A stretch of 64,000 nt of DNA. Source: Peromyscus leucopus (taxonomy: Eukaryota > Chordata > Mammalia > Rodentia > Cricetidae). Every line of letters starts with the position of its first letter. Position 1 is the first letter of the stretch. The notes under the pieces were generated by a model, which worked only from the letters and a program-made list of their open reading frames with translations, ran no database searches and was not told where the DNA came from. Below are positions 22,583 through 35,202 of this stretch, in pieces. A program made the translations under genes and the position numbers. The stretch spans positions 117,128,534 through 117,192,533 of the forward strand of contig NC_051083.1 of the NCBI RefSeq assembly GCF_004664715.2, read 5' to 3'.

Positions 22583-25500
22583 TATGAAGGGATATCTACA
22601 TATCATTTAGCTAGGGTTTGGAATAGTGCCAAAAGAGAGGGACTTTATACTCCAGCACTGATTTGGGACAAGCCCAGGATCTGGACGATAATGGAAAAGA
22701 AAGGACGAACTAATGGGCTCACAAAATAACTGTATGCACTGAATTTTATGTATTCCAGCCGCTATCTCTTCCACTGTTATTGCCCTGGTATACTAATAGC
22801 TCATTCTCACCGAGGAGCCTTGGATGGAGAGGCCAGACAGCTAGGCCAGACACATACATAGGCTGAGTGACTGAGGGCCTGCCACCATTCACTTTATTGG
22901 GTTATCCTCTGAGGTGGATGCCATATTTCTCTCCAGATGCTGGATCCTCTCCCTCTGACAAAGTGAGGTCAAGTCGAAGAGGAGGGGAGACAATTGATAT
23001 TCTTCAATGAATGAGCCAAATAAACCCAAAAGGATATAGTTACCTTAAGACCTAAATGGCTTAATGAGGCTCCCATAGCCAACTAGTGAGCCTTTTCCAA
23101 TCCATAGCCAAATACTTTCTTTGTTAGGTCAGTCTGCCAGTATGTTAATTATGGGCTCTGTAACTCCCTCCTCAAGGGTCTCCAGCTTTACTTGAGTAAG
23201 CCTCTGCTTTAGGAACCAAAAGCCCCACAGACTTGCAGTTATAGGAAAACTTGCACCAAGACGCTTATCACAATTAGGCTGACGGGCTAGGTTTAGCAGC
23301 AAAATGCAAGCCTAGGAAGGTAACAGAAAGGCAGGCCAGCAAGTCCAGCTTTCCTTTGGAGGCCTTTGACCCTGAGCATCCCCTTCACTGAAGATTACAG
23401 GCATGCTTGTCCCTGTATCAGTTTGAAACCACCGTGAAAAGATATAAGGATGAAATATCACTTGATTTTTGTGGAAGGAAAGCCTGCTTCAAAGGCATCT
23501 TTGAAACCCCATGCCACTGCTTGCTTTCCAGAGGAATCACCTCAGTGAGATGAGTGCCACTGACAGAAGGCAAAGGGTCCCAGGGTGAGAGTGTACCGAG
23601 ATATTCTGTATTTCCTTGGGGAGCTGAGGTTACACCAGCATGATCTGAACATTTACTACTGTCTGAGTGCATAAATGTGATCCATTCCAAATAGACATCT
23701 TGTGGTTATACTTTTGGGAAATGAGAACTCTTGCTTCTAAAAATAGCTTCTATGCATGAACCATGTCATCAGGCATTGGGCTTGAAGAGTCAACCTCAAC
23801 GGCTGAGGGGACGAAGCTTCACTATTCTTCCTGAAGGCCTCTGGCCCACTGACAGTTTCCCCACCACAGATTCTTCCTTCCTTGCAAGACCAAATCTAGA
23901 TCAGGCTTTACAGAGTTTTATTTTCCAGTAAAAACTAGTTTTTCTCCTTGGCATACCATCTGAAAAATAGAAATTTTAAAAATATTTCCAATAATTAAGG
24001 TAGCACTGTAGTATTCTGAAGGAAAATAAATGGCACAAGGCATCTGGTAAAAGTAAATGAGCCGGGACCTGAGGGGAAACCATACTGAGTTTTCAGTTTC
24101 CCTGGAGGGCAGAGAATTTCAGACATTTCTCTTTCTAACTTGGAGGCTATGGAATCTAGAGGGGAAATGGGTTGTCACAGGAAGTGGGGAACAGGAGCAG
24201 AATCATTACAATAGTCACATCTCACCATCCATCTTTAAAGGCTAAAAGAGGAGAAACCAAAGAGTAGTGTTCATACGTCTTTCAAGCTTCCTTAAGTAAA
24301 AGCTAACTTAAGAGACACTTGAATAATTATTTTAAATAGAAAAAAAGTGCTTTGTTTGGTAAATGCAGCAATAAAGACACTGAAATGACTGCCTCTACAG
24401 AATTCGCCACCACCGTTTCATAGACTTTGATCACAGAAGAACACTTAAGCACGGGACTCTTCAGTGTACCACTGGCAAGCTTAGCTGTGTATGGCATCTA
24501 TCAAATGATTGACTACTGCCTTCTGGGGTAGTTTTTCTTGAATGGCAAGGTCAACCAGTGGATGAAGGAATGTGAAATGGAACTTCTGGTATTTTCCAAT
24601 AGAGAAGGAATTTGAACTCTGCATTTGGTGACTACTTAGGACAACCCTCCCCCCCCTTTTTTTCAGAGTTAGAGGTCGAATTTAGAGTCCTATGCATGTA
24701 CTCCACCACTGAGTTGTACCACCAGTCCTTGCTTATAAAAGTACACTGTAAGCAAAACACTTCAAATAAAGCCCACCCAATAAGATATAGAATGTATTCA
24801 TTGGCTTGCTGGAATCCCTTACTGAACAGTCTTTTAATAAAGTCTAGTTGCTTTGCATCTATTATTTATTGACATTGGCAGTCATTGTCACTCTACTAAA
24901 TTCCATATATACTTACAAAGGATTTTAAAGCAGTAATACTTTCTGCTTGGTTGATTGTAAGCCTATGAAATATTTTTGACTTAACATTTGCACAAACTAA
25001 CCTTTACAAAAATATGCTATTTAGCACTTGCCTAAACCAACCTTCACATTCACCTTTGAGTCCCTAAGCTAAGAACTGGTTCATTTGGAGGATGTTGGCC
25101 TTGGGGTTAATTTTGCTCCTCTAAAGTATCTTTTATCATTTCTTCTTATTCTTTCATTCTAAACCACATCTACCATTTCTCCTACTGGCTCTGCCTAGGA
25201 GTCCATTCCTGAGATAGGCTCCTTGGTTTTCCTAAGAAGCTGATTAGAATTTAACCACAAGGTCTGGGAAAAGCATTATGTAGCCAAGGCCAGCCAATAT
25301 ATCCTCAGTGTTGGGGAGACCTAGATCTTATGCTATTTGGCTATGTGCATGATAATGGAGATGAGGGTAAATTCTTTGTTCCATTGGCTCTCTGATGAAT
25401 ATGGCACGCATATTTTGCTTGTTTCTGAGACTTAAGTAATTGGATGGCTATCTTAGCTGGACTCTTTCCCCATCCCTCAAAATGATTTGGTGATGATGGT

Positions 25501-26530
25501 GGTGATAGAATGGCAGGAATAAACGAATGTAAGTGTGGGAAGGGAAAAGGAAAACTCATAACAAATTACAGCCAACACACATCAATAGCTCCACCTTTCT
25601 TTGTTTCTCTTCACTGAGCTCAACATGGAGGAATGTCTTGACCAGTTCTGACATGGGTTTCTCACCATACTCTGAGATTCCTGGCAGCTATACTCAATTA
25701 ATGTCTCCCCTTCCCCTCTCCTATAAGATTTAACTTTATAATGGGTAGCATTCACACATTCCAAGCATTGTGTTCATTTAATGATTCTGGATACTGCGAT
25801 AATTTTGAACTTTGAAGACATAAATTGAGTGCCCTAGTTAGATGCGACAGGAAAGGAGGTGGGTAAAAAACAGAAACCTCACCTCTCAGAGGATGGTATT
25901 CAGTGTGGACAAAAAGGATTTATTAGCTGTTTTGAACACACAGAAGTGCTCAGTATTATATTCAATACCTTAGTAAGGGAATAAACAAAGAGTATTGACT
26001 TAGAAAGGATTTGAGTGATTACATAGTCCAAGTCCAATGCCCTGATTTTACAGATGAGGACAGCAAGTCCATACAGGCAACAGACAGAGCGTCTTCCAAC
26101 CACACAACCAGATTTTTAGGCTTAGATTCTGAGGGATGCTAGATGTCTGCCTAATCCTTGGAGACTGCACAGGAGATTCAGTTCAGGTTGGTGAAAAAGA
26201 GGCGAAGGGACTTGAGAGCTACAAAATGAGTTTCAATCTGCTAAGAGGGAAGAGAAGTTCTCCTGCCATTAAAAAACATATGGTTCCCAAGAAGGTTCTG
26301 CCTAGTATGTGTGGAAATGTAGTGGACTAAAACTAGCTAAAAAAAATCCTTTTTGTGGATATAACCACTGAGTTCAAATTTGAAAGAGATCTGGGAGCTG
26401 AAGAAGGAAAATCAAGTGTGTATATGACCATATTTGATTATACACAGGTATAAAAATCTCAAGAATAAAGACAAATCAATATAAAAATGAAATTCTTTTT
26501 TGTGTGTATGCCTTTTCAAACACACAACAC
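22583..26530. other. Mostly unclassified intronic sequence
   Basis: A weak reversed ID-like piece at about 24660-24735 (CCACCACTGAGTTGTACCAC) and a MIR-like piece at about 25990-26110 (TTTTACAGATGAGGACAGCA) are the only hints. 22800-23300 could be an unrecognised LTR remnant. No exon or RNA gene was seen. Confidence 0.5.
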
Positions 26531-26534
26531 ATGC

Positions 26535-26640
26535 CAGTTTGGTCTACAGAGTGAGTTCCAGGACTGTTAGGGCTGTTACACAGAGAAACCCTGTCTTGAA
26601 AAACCAAAACCAAACCAACAAAACAAAATAATAATGAAAA
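26535..26640 (+). mobile_element. B1 SINE, 3' half
   Basis: CAGTTTGGTCTACAGAGTGA, GTTCCAGGACTGTTAGGGCT and ACACAGAGAAACCCTGTCTT, then an AAAC-rich tail. The 5' half is missing. Confidence 0.85.
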
Positions 26641-28339
26641 AAACCACAACACACAGTGTACTAAGAGGACTTGTGATTTTCATATATGAGTCATTAACTC
26701 CTATAACTTTCCAAAGTCTTCATATTTATCCATTCTTGATGAGCTGTCTAAACCAATCTGCCAACATATCTAGCCATTTCCTTTCCCCCTCCTATTCATC
26801 TTTTCAAACACTTTAGCAAGTCTTAATCATAATGAATCCTTGCATGTGAATTTAACTGAACACAATTACATTTTGTTTCCTACTTCCCTTACTTTATTTA
26901 AGGACTATTCTAACATTTCAGATGGCTGCTATTTAGCATTTTTGTTTCTGAAAAGAGGCAGGAACATAGATAGTGCAACCAATGGCAAAATTGTCTGTAG
27001 TGACTCTACGAGTTCAAACTACATTCTGACATCATCATCTGAAACAAGAGTACAGAGACCTTCTCCCACAAGCATACTCCCCATAACACCAGGGAGAGAA
27101 TGGCCAGAAATTCATAAGCAGAAATATTCATGCCTATACAGATAGCTTGATTAGTGGAAAGAAAGTACTAAATGCTGTACCAAGTAATGTCAACCCTGGA
27201 GGGCCACAAGCATTTAGAGAAGGCAAATGTCTCTAACAAAGTTCTTCACCAACCTAAATCATGTCCCTGCTTCACCCTACCCCAGCTTGACATCGATTTC
27301 TTTTTCTTAGGCATTCAAGCCAGGAGTCAAATCTTGTTTCCATTAGTTCAACTGGGAAAACAGTTCCTTCACTTTAAGCATTTAGGCATTAGCACCTTTA
27401 TATGGGTCAAACCTGTGTATTTAGAAACATTACCATACTTTTGGAGAGCCGCACCTAAACACTGTATGGTTCTGTGAATTTCCCTTCTGAACTCTATGGA
27501 AAAGAGTTATACATGTCCCCTATTCCTCATGTCCCTACTTTACTATGCCCCTGTAATTCACAGCACATTTGTACTACTTTGGCTAGCTGACTGGGAAATA
27601 ATAAGGAAACAATGCTTACAACTGGACATGGTTAGTCTTCTCTCTAGAGGACCCAGTCTTTTCCAGTGGTTCCTTGAATATACACAGTCTGTCAATGCAC
27701 TCATCTAACTGTAGTGCCACATCCATATATCAGGTCTTCCACTCTGCCAAAGCCTATCTTTAAATGCACTCAAGATCTTGTTCATGATTTAAAAATTCCA
27801 AGTACTAGCTGCTACATTTACCAAATGGAGAGCATATCAACTGCCTTACATAGCCTATCACAAAGAAATAATTTGGTATGGTACCTGCGAATACAGACAA
27901 CAGTAAATGCTAGATTTCTTTGTTAACGGTGATTAATAACGGCTTTACAGATGGCTCCTCTCTGGTAAACTATGCCCTCAATACATGGCTTTGTGAGAAT
28001 GGCTCACTGAAGACATGAAAGGAAACACAAGACGAAGAGATAGTTTGGTGTGGGTGAAATATCTTTGGATGTCCCTGTATTTACTTCACATTGGCAGCTG
28101 TCTACTTCTGCTTTTAAAAATTAATTTAAGTTCCCTATGTGATAAGCAAAAAGCTTTTGCGTTTTAAAAATAAAAACATAAAAACATCAGCTACAGTTAA
28201 GGAAGATGTAAAATAAAGCTGACTACAAATGAAGATGATTTTTTAGAAGTATATCTCAACATGTACAGCTTTTGGTTAATGGGGCTGCTGTCCTACTTAG
28301 TTTGCTTCACCAAAGAATTTAGGAAAAATGTTGCAAGAG

Positions 28340-28344
<5 letters not shown>
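26641..28344. other. Unclassified intronic sequence with several short open frames
   Basis: A run of plus-strand open frames of 60-101 codons lies here (26634-27926). They are in different frames, have no recognised domain and no splice structure. I treat them as chance. Confidence 0.5.

Positions 28345-28390
<46 letters not shown>
28345..28390. repeat. (CA)n microsatellite
   Basis: About 22 uninterrupted CA units, ending ACACAAACAAGC. Reads as (UG)n in GPC3 pre-mRNA. Confidence 0.99.
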
Positions 28391-28393
<3 letters not shown>

Positions 28394-28544
28394 AGCAATC
28401 TGGAACAAGGTCAAGTACAAAGTATGAAAGAAAATGAAACTGAGTTTGTACATAAAACAACAAAGGGGAATTATGAATGGTACCAAGCTATGTGGAAGAC
28501 AGGGAAACACATAAAACATATGGTATCATTGAAAGAGCCATTGC

Positions 28545-28680
28545 AATAGGAACTGCAGTTTTCTCATCCATAAAATAGCAATAAAAATAGATTGCTTTGT
28601 CCTGGCAAAAGTATCAGGCTGTACATACGATTCAATGTAATAAACTTAGTAAGTGCTTTGGAAACTATAAGAGAGTGGGG
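28545..28680 (+). mobile_element. MIR-like fragment
   Basis: TTTTCTCATCCATAAAATAG and AATAAACTTAGTAAGTGCTT fit the 3' half of a MIR element. Confidence 0.6.
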
Positions 28681-28768
28681 TTTGTAAGTACAATAAATAG
28701 TTCTACAAATATCAATTAATTAAAAAAAATCTCTCTGTTTCTTCCTTATGGACAGAGAATTTAACTAA

Positions 28769-28955
28769 GGGGGCTGGAGAGATGACTAAGCAGTTAAGAG
28801 CACTTGATGCTCTTTTGGAAGACCAGAGTTTAGTCCCCCAGCACCCATGTATGATGGCTCACAATCATATGAGCTAGAGCTCAGGGAATCTGACACCCTC
28901 TTTGACCTCCTTGGGTACCCGTGTTTTTACACACAAACACAAATAAGATAAAATT
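28769..28955 (+). mobile_element. B2/B3-type SINE
   Basis: GGGGGCTGGAGAGATGACTA, AGCAGTTAAGAGCACTTGAT and CCCCAGCACCCATGTATGAT identify the tRNA-derived head and body. It ends in an A-rich tail with CA units. Confidence 0.9.
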
Positions 28956-29217
28956 AACAAGTTGAAATTTGAATGTCTCATATTAAATATTAGAATCCTT
29001 AGAAGATTGATGGGGAGGAAATGACTTGAATAACATTAGTCACCAACTCTAACTAATAGACATCTGTGGAAGGCTTCCGTCAACAATAGCAGAATATATA
29101 TGTTCTCAAATGCACATAGACCATTCTTCAGGACAGAACATCTTCCAGACCATAAAATTAGTCTCAACAATTAAGTATTTAGAACCATATTGGTTTGCTC
29201 TCAGATCATAATGAAAC

Positions 29218-29218
<1 letters not shown>

Positions 29219-29263
<45 letters not shown>
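29219..29263. repeat. (CA)n microsatellite inside the L1 remnant
   Basis: About 22 CA units after ATGAAACAAC; the L1 sequence resumes on the other side with AATTAGCTATTAAAATAAAA. Confidence 0.99.
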
Positions 29264-29265
<2 letters not shown>

Positions 29266-29382
29266 TAGCTATTAAAATAAAAGGAGAAAGATCTGAAAGA
29301 AATAACCTACCCTTCTACCTTAAGTAACTAAAAAAGAACCAAAATAACCTAAAACAAGATGAAAGAAAGTAAATAAGGATTT

Positions 29383-29472
29383 GAAGGGGTTGGTGATGTA
29401 ACTTAGTGGTATACAGTGTATGCTTAGAACATACGAAGCCCTGGGCTCCACCTCTAGCACAAGAAAGATTAA
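29383..29472 (+). mobile_element. ID SINE inserted in L1
   Basis: GAAGGGGTTGGTGATGTAAC, TTAGTGGTATACAGTGTATG and GCCCTGGGCTCCACCTCTAG follow ID; the host L1 sequence continues after it. Confidence 0.8.
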
Positions 29473-29967
29473 AGCTAACAAAATGAAAGACAACAAAATA
29501 AACAAAAAACCCAGAGGAAATTCACAAGACCAATGGTTGGTTCTTACACAGTATAGCACATTGTTATTGACTTTACAGAATTATGGAATGTATTGAGATT
29601 GGAATATGAACATTGTATGTCAACAGACTGAAAAGTTTATATGAATTAGACAACTCTCTACTAGTAAAACTATTGACTCAAGGTGGGAACAAAGGAAATA
29701 TCTAAATACTAATACAAAATAAAAGATTGATTTTGTAACTGAAAAAAAAAGTCTTCCTGCAAAAGGGAAGCCCAGGAACATTTATTTTACCAGTCAATTA
29801 TACCACTTGTTAAACAATAATTTATATTTATCTCCATATTGATAGAAGAGTAATTCCCATCTTATTCAACAGAGTCAGTATTGCCCATACTAAAACCAGG
29901 TAACTTATTACAAAAACACAAAAGATCAATCTCTTATGAATAGAGGTACAAACATCTTCAAATATTT

Positions 29968-30345
29968 TTTAGATTTATTAATTTTATGTGTATATGTGTT
30001 TTGCCTGAATGTATACTTATGTGTACCATGTGTGTGCCTGCTGCCCAGGTAGGTCAGAAGAGAGTATCAGATCCCCTGGAACTGGAGTTATGGAGTTGTT
30101 AACCTCCATGTGGTTGCTAGGACTCAAACCTGGGTCTCTGGAAGAGCAACAAGTCCATTTTTTTTTGTTTTGTTTTTTGAGACAGGGTTTCTCTGTATAC
30201 CCTTGGCTGTCCTGGAACTTGCTCTGTAGACCAGGCTGGCCCCGAACTCAGAGATCTGCCTGGTGGGATTAAAGGCATGTGCTACCACCTCCTGGCTAAG
30301 CAGCAAGTTCTCTTAACCCCTGAGCCAATGCTTCAGCCCCTGCAG
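29968..30345 (-). mobile_element. B3-type SINE, reverse, split by a B1
   Basis: The 3' part is 29968-30157 (AGATTTATTAATTTTATGTG through GGGTCTCTGGAAGAGC) and the 5' head is 30298-30345 (TCTTAACCCCTGAGCCAATG, CTTCAGCCCC). Between them sits a B1. Confidence 0.9.
30158..30297 (-). mobile_element. B1 SINE, reverse, inserted in the B3
   Basis: Poly(T) then GAGACAGGGTTTCTCTGTAT, TGGCTGTCCTGGAACTTGCT and GTAGACCAGGCTGGCCCCGA. Flanks carry a 9-bp target duplication with one change: GCAACAAGT at 30146-30154 and GCAGCAAGT at 30300-30308. About 12 bases are missing near TCTGCCTGGTGGGATT. Confidence 0.92.
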
Positions 30346-31199
30346 TTTAAGTGTTGTAATGATAATTTAATTTGCTCTTTTTTTGCAGTGATTAATTTTT
30401 GTAACCTCTCCATATAGATACTATTGCTTAATTATCCTAAAAGTTATCTACTTACGTCAGTGTTTGCACTTGCAAACCAGTAGTGTTGTTTACTTGGATA
30501 GTGGCTTCTTCCAAGTGACTGTCAAAACTAGTACACTGCAATTTAAGTATGTCCATATCCTAAGAACCTCTGAATAGAACTATAAAATGAGACACTAGTT
30601 AGGTTCAGGTCTTTCACTCTAACTGATTGATTGCTAATGGATTTAAAGCTGGTAAATGGCATGCAGCCTTAACTACATGCACACCATATATTAATCAGCC
30701 AGTAGATAGCATGACTGCAGAGCCTTCTTTCTTCTTAGGCACCATGAATTTTATTTCCATTATATTCTAGACAACCTTTCTTATCAAGCCAGCTATTTTG
30801 TGATTTTCATTTAGCTTCATGGTGTTTATAACACTCACAAATAGGACGTATCATACATAGTAAAGCCAGATAATTCCTAATCAAAATTCCCTTCAGAATC
30901 TGCTGTACCACCAATGCAAATCAAAACTACCAAGTAATTTCAATGGATACATGTGATCTAACTGTTATATGTTTGCACATAAAACAAAATGTTAGACTAC
31001 AGTTTACTGTACATGCTTGCATGCTGTGAGCACTGATTTATTTCAGGTTTTAAATTTCACGCTCAGCTTACAAATTGTATTACCTATGAGAAATCATATT
31101 CTGACATTCAAATAAAACCCCTGTTATTTGCTGGTCCAATAAACTATAAATAAACCTGACCTGGAGCCACAAATGTATCCAGCTCCTACTGATCATATT

Positions 31200-31540
31200 C
31201 TAATGAGGTAGCACAGTGTAGTAGCAGAGTGAGCGCTAGACAAGCAGTCATGTATTCTCAGCTCTGTCAGCCTTTGTGTTGGTCAGAGTCTTTAAAAAAA
31301 AAAAAACTCGGGCTGGAGAGATGGCTCAGAGGTTAAGAGTACCAACTGCTCTTCCAGAGGTCCTGAGTTCAATTCCCAGCACCCACATGGTAGCTCACAA
31401 CCATCTGTAATGAGATCTGGTGCCCTCTTCTGTATACATAAAAAAAAAAAAAAACACCTCTGGGCCTTTGTTTCCCCTAATGTCCAGAGAGGAAGTTCGG
31501 CCACATGAACCCTAAGTCTTTTTTCAGCTCTGATAGTGTA
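31200..31540 (+). mobile_element. MIR-like element split by a B2
   Basis: The 5' part (GCACAGTGTAGTAGCAGAGT, about 31205-31300) and a 3' part (TGGGCCTTTGTTTCCCCTAA, about 31456-31540) flank the B2 element and read in MIR order. Confidence 0.6.
31309..31454 (+). mobile_element. B2 SINE, well preserved
   Basis: GGGCTGGAGAGATGGCTCAG, AGGTTAAGAGTACCAACTGC, TCCTGAGTTCAATTCCCAGC and AACCATCTGTAATGAGATCT are close to consensus. A-box-like and B-box-like (GAGTTCAATTC) Pol III promoter elements are intact. The usual mouse 3' extension is absent: the copy ends at CTCTTCTGTATACAT and a poly(A) run. Sense to the plus strand, so antisense to GPC3. Confidence 0.95.
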
Positions 31541-31577
31541 TTAAGAGTCCTAAGGAAAGGAAAGGGGGAATAATTTT

Positions 31578-31722
31578 GGATTTTTTTTTCTTTTGAGACA
31601 GGGTTTGTCCATGTAGCCCTGGCTGTCCTAGAACTTGCTTTGTAGAACAGGCTGGTCCTGAACTCAGAGATCTGCCTGCCTCTGCCTTCCAAGTGATGGG
31701 ATTAAAGGTATGAGCTGCTGAA
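31578..31722 (-). mobile_element. B1 SINE, reverse
   Basis: TTTTGAGACAGGGTTTGTCC, TGTAGCCCTGGCTGTCCTAG and GATGGGATTAAAGGTATGAG. Confidence 0.9.
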
Positions 31723-32899
31723 TGATTTTTTTCCCCATTGGAAGAAACACAGAGTTATTGGAGGATTTATTTGGGGGAGGGACAATATCAGGAAATCAGA
31801 TTATAATTTTAGGGTCAACACAGTAATAAGTAACTGCTAATCAAATGTTAATAAAATGCTTCCAAGCTGCAGGTCTGGAAAAGCCATTTGAAGCCTGTAG
31901 AAAAACAATTGAGAATGTCAGCTGTTTTGTTCACCTGCTTACGGGGGTACATTCTTGGCTTTTAACTGTGCTATTGTCCTTTAAGTCAACTACAGCACAT
32001 GTAAGGCTACCAGCAATCTTCCGTTTTGAATTACATGTGAAGACATTCAACCCAAGTCCCCCCCCCCCCTTTTCTTGATCTGAATTCTGTCCATCCACAT
32101 GTTTCTGCACAGCATTAAAGTTCATTCTTGGAAATGCTGGTTCTCTGTACTTAGAAGGGCTGAAAGGCTTATGGAAGCCATGCAATTCTAGATCACATAC
32201 ATAGTGAAGATGGGGTTCACTTAAGAGTAGCTACTAAATCCGATGGCCTACTCTTGCCATTGCCAAATTGCCAGGCTGACTTTGCAAATAGGCAGAAGAG
32301 TTTGGCTGTTGGCAAGCATAGATCTAAAAGATGCTAGGTGGCTGGGTGCCCTAAACCTGAGGCATTTCCAAGGATTAACATTCTATCTTTAGACACACAT
32401 TCCTCTTGCATAAGCATTAATTAGTGCAGATATCTCTTTGAAATAAAATGTCTGGTAGATGGGTAAGACCTTAAATTACCACCAGTATATAGTAACATTT
32501 CATAAAGTGCTCTCATTGATTCATAGTGCATTGGAAACATAGATCCATGGCCAAAGGTTGAGAAAATGTCCTATGCTATGTGTCTTCTTACAGAGTCATA
32601 ATGCACATTATGGTAAGGTTCTGAGAAGTCCCTCTATAAATGAATTAAGTTTGGCTTAGAGTACGGTTTTCTTATTTCAGAATATGGAACACATATAGAA
32701 GTTATTTGGGCTACATTGCACATAACATAAAATTCATTATTCTTTAAAAACATGTTACACTTAAATTTACTTGTGTGGGGGTGGGGCATGTGCCATGGAA
32801 CATGAGAAGGGTTCAGAGGACTATTTTCAACCGTCAGTTCTCTACTTCCATCATATGTGTCCCAGGCATTAAACATTAAACTTAGATTGTCAGGCTTGG

Positions 32900-33625
32900 A
32901 GGCAAGTGCTGTCTCACTGGCCCCAAACTGACAACCTAACTATCTTAATTGAATACTTCATTAGTGTTCATTATCTTCACATTTTTGTACAACCAATCTC
33001 AGGAACATTTTCATCTTGCAATCTCACTGCTATTGATTAAATGACAACTCAATATTTTCTTCTTCCTAAAGATCCTGCAAGTCACCATTTTCCTTTGTGT
33101 TTCTATAGCTTTGACCATATAGCTCATGTAAGGTGGAGTAACAAAGTAGTTGACATTTTGTGATGGACTTAGTGTGATGTCTTCAAGGATCATCCATGTT
33201 CTAGCAATGGGAAAGAACCGTCTTCTTTTTAAGTTGAGTGTGTCAAGTACATTGTTGTCATCCATCTGCTGTGGGGTACGATGCTCCTATGAACACAGGT
33301 GTGCAAATACCCCTAGCTTTTGATTCTTTTGGATGTAATAACCAGAAGCAAGATCCTTAGATCATATCAGAACTTCATTTTTAACATTATGAGGAACAAC
33401 TGTTAGACTGGTTTCCATAATGGCTGTATCATTTTACATTCCTACCAACAGTGCACAAAGTTTATAGCCCCCACCCATTAACACTAAGACTTGCTATTTT
33501 GTATATGTTGTTTTGATTTTTTGTTTGTTTAGTCTTTTAAGTAGACATCCTAAGGGGTATGAGGACCTATTTCATGTGGTTTTCTGATTAGTGATATATT
33601 TTTAGCATTTCTTCCTTATGCTTTT
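32900..33625 (-). mobile_element. Old L1 3' region, reverse
   Basis: Plus-strand text is the complement of the L1M ORF2 end/3' UTR: TTTGTACAACCAATCTCAGG, AAGGATCATCCATGTTCTAG, AATGGCTGTATCATTTTACA and TTCCTACCAACAGTGCACAA. Inactive. Confidence 0.75.
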
Positions 33626-34041
33626 TGGAGGAATAATTATACAAGGAGGAATAATTTTACAAGTCAAAGGAATAAAAAGTCTGTGGATCATATTTAATAC
33701 ATAGCTCCAGGGCAAATAAATGATTATAAATCCCTTTTCAGCATAGAGGAGTTTTTGTTTAGTTTATGCATAGTTAAGATTGACTATTTTAGGGCCAGCA
33801 AGATGGCTCTGCAAGTGAAGGGACAGTTGATCAGTTTCCAGTGATGTCTTCCTTCTCACAATTTTGATTGTTTCTGTGTTTGATTTAGTTGGTGCTTAGG
33901 ATCTCATTGTTTTCCTTTGGGTAATTCTGTACTGCTCCATAATATACAGAGTTTTAGGGGAAGGCAGTGATGCCTCATATTTCTCTTGTATCTTCTAGTA
34001 ATGATGGGCATACTTGCCAACCCTAAGCAAAGCATGCAGTA

Positions 34042-34042
34042 T

Positions 34043-34112
<70 letters not shown>
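34042..34112. repeat. (GA)n microsatellite
   Basis: About 35 GA units with one GACA interruption near 34051. In GPC3 sense it is a (CU)n polypyrimidine run. Confidence 0.99.
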
Positions 34113-34115
<3 letters not shown>

Positions 34116-35018
34116 TGTTTATGCTGGGTTGAGTATGTAGGGTAATATGGAAGTTTCACATGGACATTAAATATTGAAACACATATATTCTAATGATTTA
34201 TGAAGTTAAACAGGCTAAATGTTTTAAAATGTACCCCTAAATGACACAAAACTATTATTTCTTCACCTATTCCCTCAGATGAAATTTTCTTAAGACCTTA
34301 GGGGCAACTGAATACAATACATTTTAAATATATTAATATTCTCATTTATCCATTTAATTTTTTAACAATATTTTGACCTATAACTTAGCACATGTCAATT
34401 GAACATTGTTTTGTTGGTTTAAGTAAACTGTTTTGTTCCTAAAATAATCTTCAATATATGCCACCTCATCTATTAGATTTCCTTTTCTCAACAGATGTTC
34501 GGGTATGTATTGTTTCCAGACTACAATCAGGTTGTCTATAATACAGAGACATCTGGGCCAAGGGAAAATGGGCCAATCCATTTAAATCAGGTTAAGGAGG
34601 AAATGCTTCCTGAAAGCTTGCCTTAAAAATTCCCACTTTATATCCTAAAGTTGCTGGTCTGGGCTTGGTTGGAATTCTGAAGCATGACAACTTCAAATGG
34701 ACCTTCAACTGTGACCACTTGCCACAGTATTGGAAGGAATGGGGGATTTGAAGACTAAGTTACAGGGGGCTGGATGTGTACACCCACATAAACAAAAAGA
34801 CTCAGGTGTACTATTTTGTCACCCAATTCCCTTTGAGCACATTACCTGGTCAGAGCTTCATCTGTAAAAAGCAGACAATGGGGTATGTACATCATGGGAC
34901 ACCACTGACTGTAATATCTCACCTAAAGCAGTGTAGTCCTACTCCACCTAAATGATTATCATTATTCCTGAAGACACTGGACAGTGTTACAGTTCTATAG
35001 TTCAAGACAAAGCAAAGT

Positions 35019-35042
35019 CAAATAAATAAATAAGTAAGCAAA

Positions 35043-35077
<35 letters not shown>

Positions 35078-35090
35078 GCAAGCAAGCAAA
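35019..35090. repeat. (AAAT)n followed by (AAGC)n
   Basis: AAATAAATAAAT tetranucleotides with TAAGTAAGC interruptions, then several AAGC units before AAATACTCCCC. Confidence 0.97.
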
Positions 35091-35202
35091 TACTCCCCAA
35101 AACAAATACAAAAAGAGCCATAAGCTGATGAGTACTTCACAGAAGGGAGGGTAAAATATTTCCTGGCATACTCACATTCTTTCATTTCTCTCCCCTATTG
35201 AA

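Larger units (their letters stand above)
29030..29960 (+). mobile_element. Old L1 ORF2 segment, interrupted
   Basis: Nucleotide text follows L1 ORF2 from the endonuclease end into the reverse transcriptase: CATAGACCATTCTTCAGGAC with ACAGAACATCTTCCAGACCA, later ACCAATGGTTGGTTCTTACA, GAAGCCCAGGAACATTTATT, and TGCCCATACTAAAACCAGGT. A CA array (29219-29263) and an ID SINE (29383-29470) have grown in or inserted. Stops and deletions show it is inactive. Probably an L1M/Lx-age copy. Confidence 0.75.

Noticed and set aside
26634..27926. Run of five plus-strand open frames suggesting a broken gene or retrocopy
   Set aside because: The translations are in different frames and resemble no known protein; no poly(A) tail or target duplication was found.
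28328..28549. Open frame with Thr-His repeats
   Set aside because: It is a translation of the (CA)n array.
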